Positions 61,755-64,000 of a stretch of DNA of 64,000 bases are shown piece by piece (the first letter of the stretch is position 1; each line of letters starts with the position of its first letter). A model generated the notes under the pieces. It saw nothing but the letters and a program-made list of their open reading frames with translations. It had not been told where the DNA came from and did no database searches. Origin of the DNA: Bacilli bacterium (GTDB taxonomy: Bacteria; Bacillota_I; Bacilli_A; RFN20; CAG-826); the NCBI GenBank assembly GCA_022653695.1, contig JALCSW010000002.1, forward strand, positions 1 through 64,000. The letters are read 5' to 3'. The position numbers were made by a program, and so were the translations under genes.

Positions 61755-62063
61755 ATGTACGCCATCATCGAAACCGGCGGCAAGCAGATCAAAGTCGCCG
61801 TCGGCGACAAGATTTACGTCGAGAAAATCGACGCCGAAGCCGGAAAAGACGTGACCCTCGAAAAAGTCCTTTTCGTCGGAGGCGAGAAGACGGTCGTCGG
61901 CAACCCTTACGTCAAGGGCGCCACCGTCGTCGCCAAAGTCGAGAAGCAAGGTCTTTCGAAGAAGATCCTCGTCTACAAGTACAAGAGCAAAGCCAACGAG
62001 CGCAAGAGCCACGGCCACCGTCAGCCCTATACTTGCCTCGTCGTCAAATCCATCAACGCCTAA
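61755..62063 (+). CDS. rplU: 50S ribosomal protein L21
   Basis: Start at 61755 ([14 protein letters not shown]), 9 bases after GGAGG; an upstream in-frame ATG at 61749 is too close. 102 residues, as in Bacillus. The C-terminus [24 protein letters not shown] matches the family. Its stop shares a base with the prp start. Confidence 0.97.
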   Translation: MYAIIETGGKQIKVAVGDKIYVEKIDAEAGKDVTLEKVLFVGGEKTVVGNPYVKGATVVAKVEKQGLSKKILVYKYKSKANERKSHGHRQPYTCLVVKSINA

Positions 62064-62377
62064 TGATCCTCATCACCGTCCTTGAGAAAAACGGCTCCTT
62101 CGTCTCGTTGGAGATAAAGGGCCACGCGAACAGCGCCCCAAGAGGGGAGGACCTCGTCTGCAGCGCCGTCAGCGCCATCGCCGTCGGAGGGCTCAACAGC
62201 CTTCAAGACCCCAAAGGGACTTACGATGCCACGGTCGAGTCCGGATGCGTGAGGCTCGTCGCCCTAAAGCGGCCGAGCCAACGCGACCAAATCGCGCTCG
62301 AGACGATCATTAGCCAATTAGAAAGCGTCGCGGAAAGCCAAAAGGCTTATGTGAAGCTAGAAAGGAAAAAACCATGA
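62063..62377 (+). CDS. prp: Ribosomal-processing cysteine protease Prp
   Basis: 104 residues. GHA with His21 and [10 protein letters not shown] with Cys33 are the catalytic dyad of Prp, known from Staphylococcus aureus to remove the N-terminal extension of L27. It lies between rplU and rpmA, the standard place in Firmicutes, and overlaps rpmA by 4 bases. Confidence 0.93.
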   Translation: MILITVLEKNGSFVSLEIKGHANSAPRGEDLVCSAVSAIAVGGLNSLQDPKGTYDATVESGCVRLVALKRPSQRDQIALETIISQLESVAESQKAYVKLERKKP

Positions 62378-62664
62378 AATTCATCATCGATCTTCAGCTC
62401 TTCGCCTCCAAAAAGGGCGTTTCGAGCACCCGTAACGGCCGTGATTCGGCCGGACGTCGGCTGGGCTCAAAGGTCGGCGACGGCCAAAAGGTTTTGGCCG
62501 GCAATATCCTCTATCGCCAAAGAGGCACCAAGATGCAAATCGGCGAAGGGACCGCCCTCGGGAAGGACGATACGATTTACGCCCTCATCGACGGGATCGT
62601 GAAGTTTGAGCGGAACGGACGCGTCGGCAAGCGCATTTCCGTTTACGCCGAAACCGCGAAATAA
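62374..62664 (+). CDS. rpmA: 50S ribosomal protein L27 with Prp-cleaved N-terminus
   Basis: 96 residues. The N-terminus [25 protein letters not shown] contains the Prp site (LQxFA before SKKG), so cleavage is expected after Ala11, exposing the tail that reaches the peptidyl-transferase centre. The rest ([23 protein letters not shown]) is standard L27. Confidence 0.96.
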   Translation: MKFIIDLQLFASKKGVSSTRNGRDSAGRRLGSKVGDGQKVLAGNILYRQRGTKMQIGEGTALGKDDTIYALIDGIVKFERNGRVGKRISVYAETAK

Positions 62665-62684
62665 GAATCCGCGATAAGTTTCAA

Positions 62685-62708
62685 GGGGGTCTTTGGATCC
62701 CCTTTTTT
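62685..62708 (+). terminator. Rho-independent terminator after rpmA
   Basis: GGGGGTC (62685-62691) pairs with GATCCCC (62696-62702) with one G-U and a 4-nt loop, then six T. Confidence 0.85.
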
Positions 62709-63044
62709 CGCGCTTTGCGAAATAAGGGACGGTCCTTTTCCCGATCGAAGCCAGTCCACCGATCGAAGTTATAAGAAAACAAGCCGGCATTTCAGCGAAC
62801 GCCTGTTGAAATCGCTAAGTCTCATCGAGAGAAAACCGGCATTTCGATAACTTACGAAATTTTCTTAAGCCCAAATTCGTTAGTTACGATGCCACCTTTT
62901 TGTAATCGCTTACAAAGCGGTCTTCACAAAAACGGAAACCCGAATTATTATAACGAGTGTTAATTATTTAAATTATGCGAGGGGAGTGCAGAAGTCCTTT
63001 TGATTCGGGCGTCCCTCAAACTAATTTGGAAAGGAGCGTAATTG
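62709..63044 (+). promoter_or_regulatory. Control region of sugar-uptake operon with cre/LacI-type site and repeats
   Basis: 336 bases without a gene. TGTAATCGCTTACA (62901-62914) fits the cre/LacI pattern TGnAAnCGnTTnCA. Direct repeats are present: CGATCGAAG at 62742 and 62760, and CCGGCATTTC at 62784 and 62836. An AT-rich stretch (about 62944-62978) may hold the promoter. AAGGAG precedes the ATG at 63045. Confidence 0.65.
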
Positions 63045-63575
63045 ATGATTAACAAATCGAAGACGCTGGTTCTCGGTTTGGCCGCGATGGCCACCCTGGG
63101 ATTGGCGGGTTGCGGGGAAACGAGCGGCGCGGACTCCTCTGGGCCGGACATCGCCCCCATTTCGCAGAACGATTCTTCTATCCCTGACGTGACGGAGAAT
63201 CTGCAGTTGGTCGGAGACGTGAAATCCGACGCCGAGGGAACCGTTGTCGCGACTTGGGATCCAACCACGAAGAACAATCCCCATTTCACGAAGGTGAGCA
63301 AAATGCTTTACACCTTGTCGGACGTTACCATCTACGGAAACGGCGACACCGACGATTCGTCTCAGTTCAAGTTCACGTATGACGACAAATGGAGCAACGA
63401 CTTTGGATTCGACGCCGTGCAATTCGACGCAGCCATATCCGATGACTTCAAGAGCGCCGATGGCAACATTAAGTGCCTTGTCGCCGGAACGTACGATTTC
63501 GAGTACCATCCGTTTTTCGTCGCCGAGGAAGGCGTTACCGCTAAGATGCTTATCAAAGCGGCCACGCTCATCTAA
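63045..63575 (+). CDS. Lipoprotein, possibly carbohydrate-binding (X25-like)
   Basis: Start at 63045, 8 bases after AAGGAG. 176 residues with lipobox LAGC (Cys23) and a short acidic linker. The mature part (LQLVGDV..., YTLSDVTIYGNG, SQFKFTYDDKWSNDFGF, SADGNIKCLVAGTYDFEYHP) has the alternation of X25/SusE-like starch-binding modules: a QFKFT strand, a W-aromatic NDFG turn, then GNI and a YDF strand. First gene of an operon with a solute-binding protein, so a sugar-capture role is inferred. Confidence 0.55.
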   Translation: MINKSKTLVLGLAAMATLGLAGCGETSGADSSGPDIAPISQNDSSIPDVTENLQLVGDVKSDAEGTVVATWDPTTKNNPHFTKVSKMLYTLSDVTIYGNGDTDDSSQFKFTYDDKWSNDFGFDAVQFDAAISDDFKSADGNIKCLVAGTYDFEYHPFFVAEEGVTAKMLIKAATLI

Positions 63576-63595
63576 TGGGAAAGGATAAATATCCA

Positions 63596-64000
63596 ATGAA
63601 AAAGAATCTCTTGATCGCGGCCCTTATGGTCGCTTCGATGGGCGCGGGCCTTGCCTCTTGCGGCACGAGTTCGTCCGTCGTGCCGCCGGCCCCGACCGCC
63701 GCCGATGCCCATTTTATGGACGTCAATGCCCCGATCGTCGTTTGGGCGCCATCCGAGGAAGAGTCCACCATCAAATCCATTGTCGACGCGTACAACAACA
63801 ACCAAACCGAGGCCACTTCGAAGTTCAGTTACACATTTGTTGGCGTGTCCGAATCCGATGGCGGCACTACGCTGGCCACCGATCCGACGGTCGCCAATTA
63901 TCCGTCGCTCGTCGCGGTCGCCGATGACCAAATCAACAATTTGGTGACCAAAGGGGACATCAACCCGCTTGGCGGCGCGATGCTCGAACGCGTCACCAAT
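63596..64000 (+). CDS. ABC sugar transporter solute-binding lipoprotein (5' part)
   Basis: Begins at 63596 and runs off the window; 135 codons are visible. Signal and lipobox LASC (Cys20), a short linker, then PIVVWAPSEEESTIKSIVDAYN, the N-terminal lobe pattern of MalE-type extracellular solute-binding proteins (family 1). The site upstream and the preceding lipoprotein suggest an oligosaccharide importer such as maltodextrin; the ligand cannot be fixed. Confidence 0.8.
   Translation, partial: MKKNLLIAALMVASMGAGLASCGTSSSVVPPAPTAADAHFMDVNAPIVVWAPSEEESTIKSIVDAYNNNQTEATSKFSYTFVGVSESDGGTTLATDPTVANYPSLVAVADDQINNLVTKGDINPLGGAMLERVTN

Overview
The window is GC-rich and uses TGA as a normal stop codon. 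It looks like a chromosome piece from an uncultured, host-associated member of the Bacillota (class Bacilli, Erysipelotrichales/RF39-like). This placement is inferred from gene families and order: rimP-nusA-ylxQ-infB-rbfA, truB-ribF, rpsO then pnp, the L21-Prp-L27 operon with a cleavable L27 N-terminus, a T-box before valS, a J2-type RNase J, and lipoproteins with Ser-rich linkers. No 16S gene is present to confirm it.

Layout. 1-3.9 kb is the end of a prophage (tail, receptor-binding and holin genes plus a nucleotidyltransferase-like gene). It has a sharp AT-rich mosaic boundary near base 400 and an AT-rich right flank with a possible tRNA remnant. 4.4-9.9 kb holds an unusual ABC exporter, a nitroreductase, DegV, a secreted metallophosphoesterase and a membrane protein. 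10-17.8 kb is the translation/transcription operon with a divergent TtcA-like gene and truB-ribF. 17.8-23 kb has an MTA/SAH deaminase, a putative starch-binding surface protein behind a LacI-type operator, and two membrane proteins sharing a DUF898-like module. 23-30.7 kb has typA, a GT2 glycosyltransferase, rpsO, pnp and two small membrane proteins. 30.7-36.1 kb has a glycerol-3-phosphate-dehydrogenase-like FAD trio with DUF1667, a YfcE-type phosphatase and a J2-like RNase J. 36.2-42.7 kb has the coupled ftsK-acpS-pulA genes, a small unknown and plsC. 42.7-47.1 kb has an rRNA m5C methyltransferase, pdp, dtd and mnmA.

47.2-55.6 kb is the most unusual stretch. Four consecutive large genes encode exported proteins: two metallo-beta-lactamase-fold hydrolases of ComEC-like type, an endonuclease I lipoprotein, and an 862-residue protein whose C-terminus reads as a barnase-type ribonuclease (Glu765, Arg785, Arg789, His822 fit the barnase catalytic residues). 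They share accessory domains and lie close to pyrimidine-nucleoside phosphorylase. I infer an extracellular nucleic-acid scavenging or defence island.

55.9-64 kb has an unknown gene, an NfeD/SPFH pair, T-box-valS, a small leader-like membrane peptide coupled to radC, rplU-prp-rpmA, and the start of a sugar-uptake operon behind a cre/LacI-type site.

A recurring regulatory theme is that at least eight genes have a good -10 hexamer starting 12-16 bases before the ATG and no proper Shine-Dalgarno sequence, which predicts leaderless mRNAs. Carbohydrate genes at 19.3 kb and 63 kb share a related palindromic operator core, and an intracellular pullulanase lies at 39.4 kb, which suggests alpha-glucan use.
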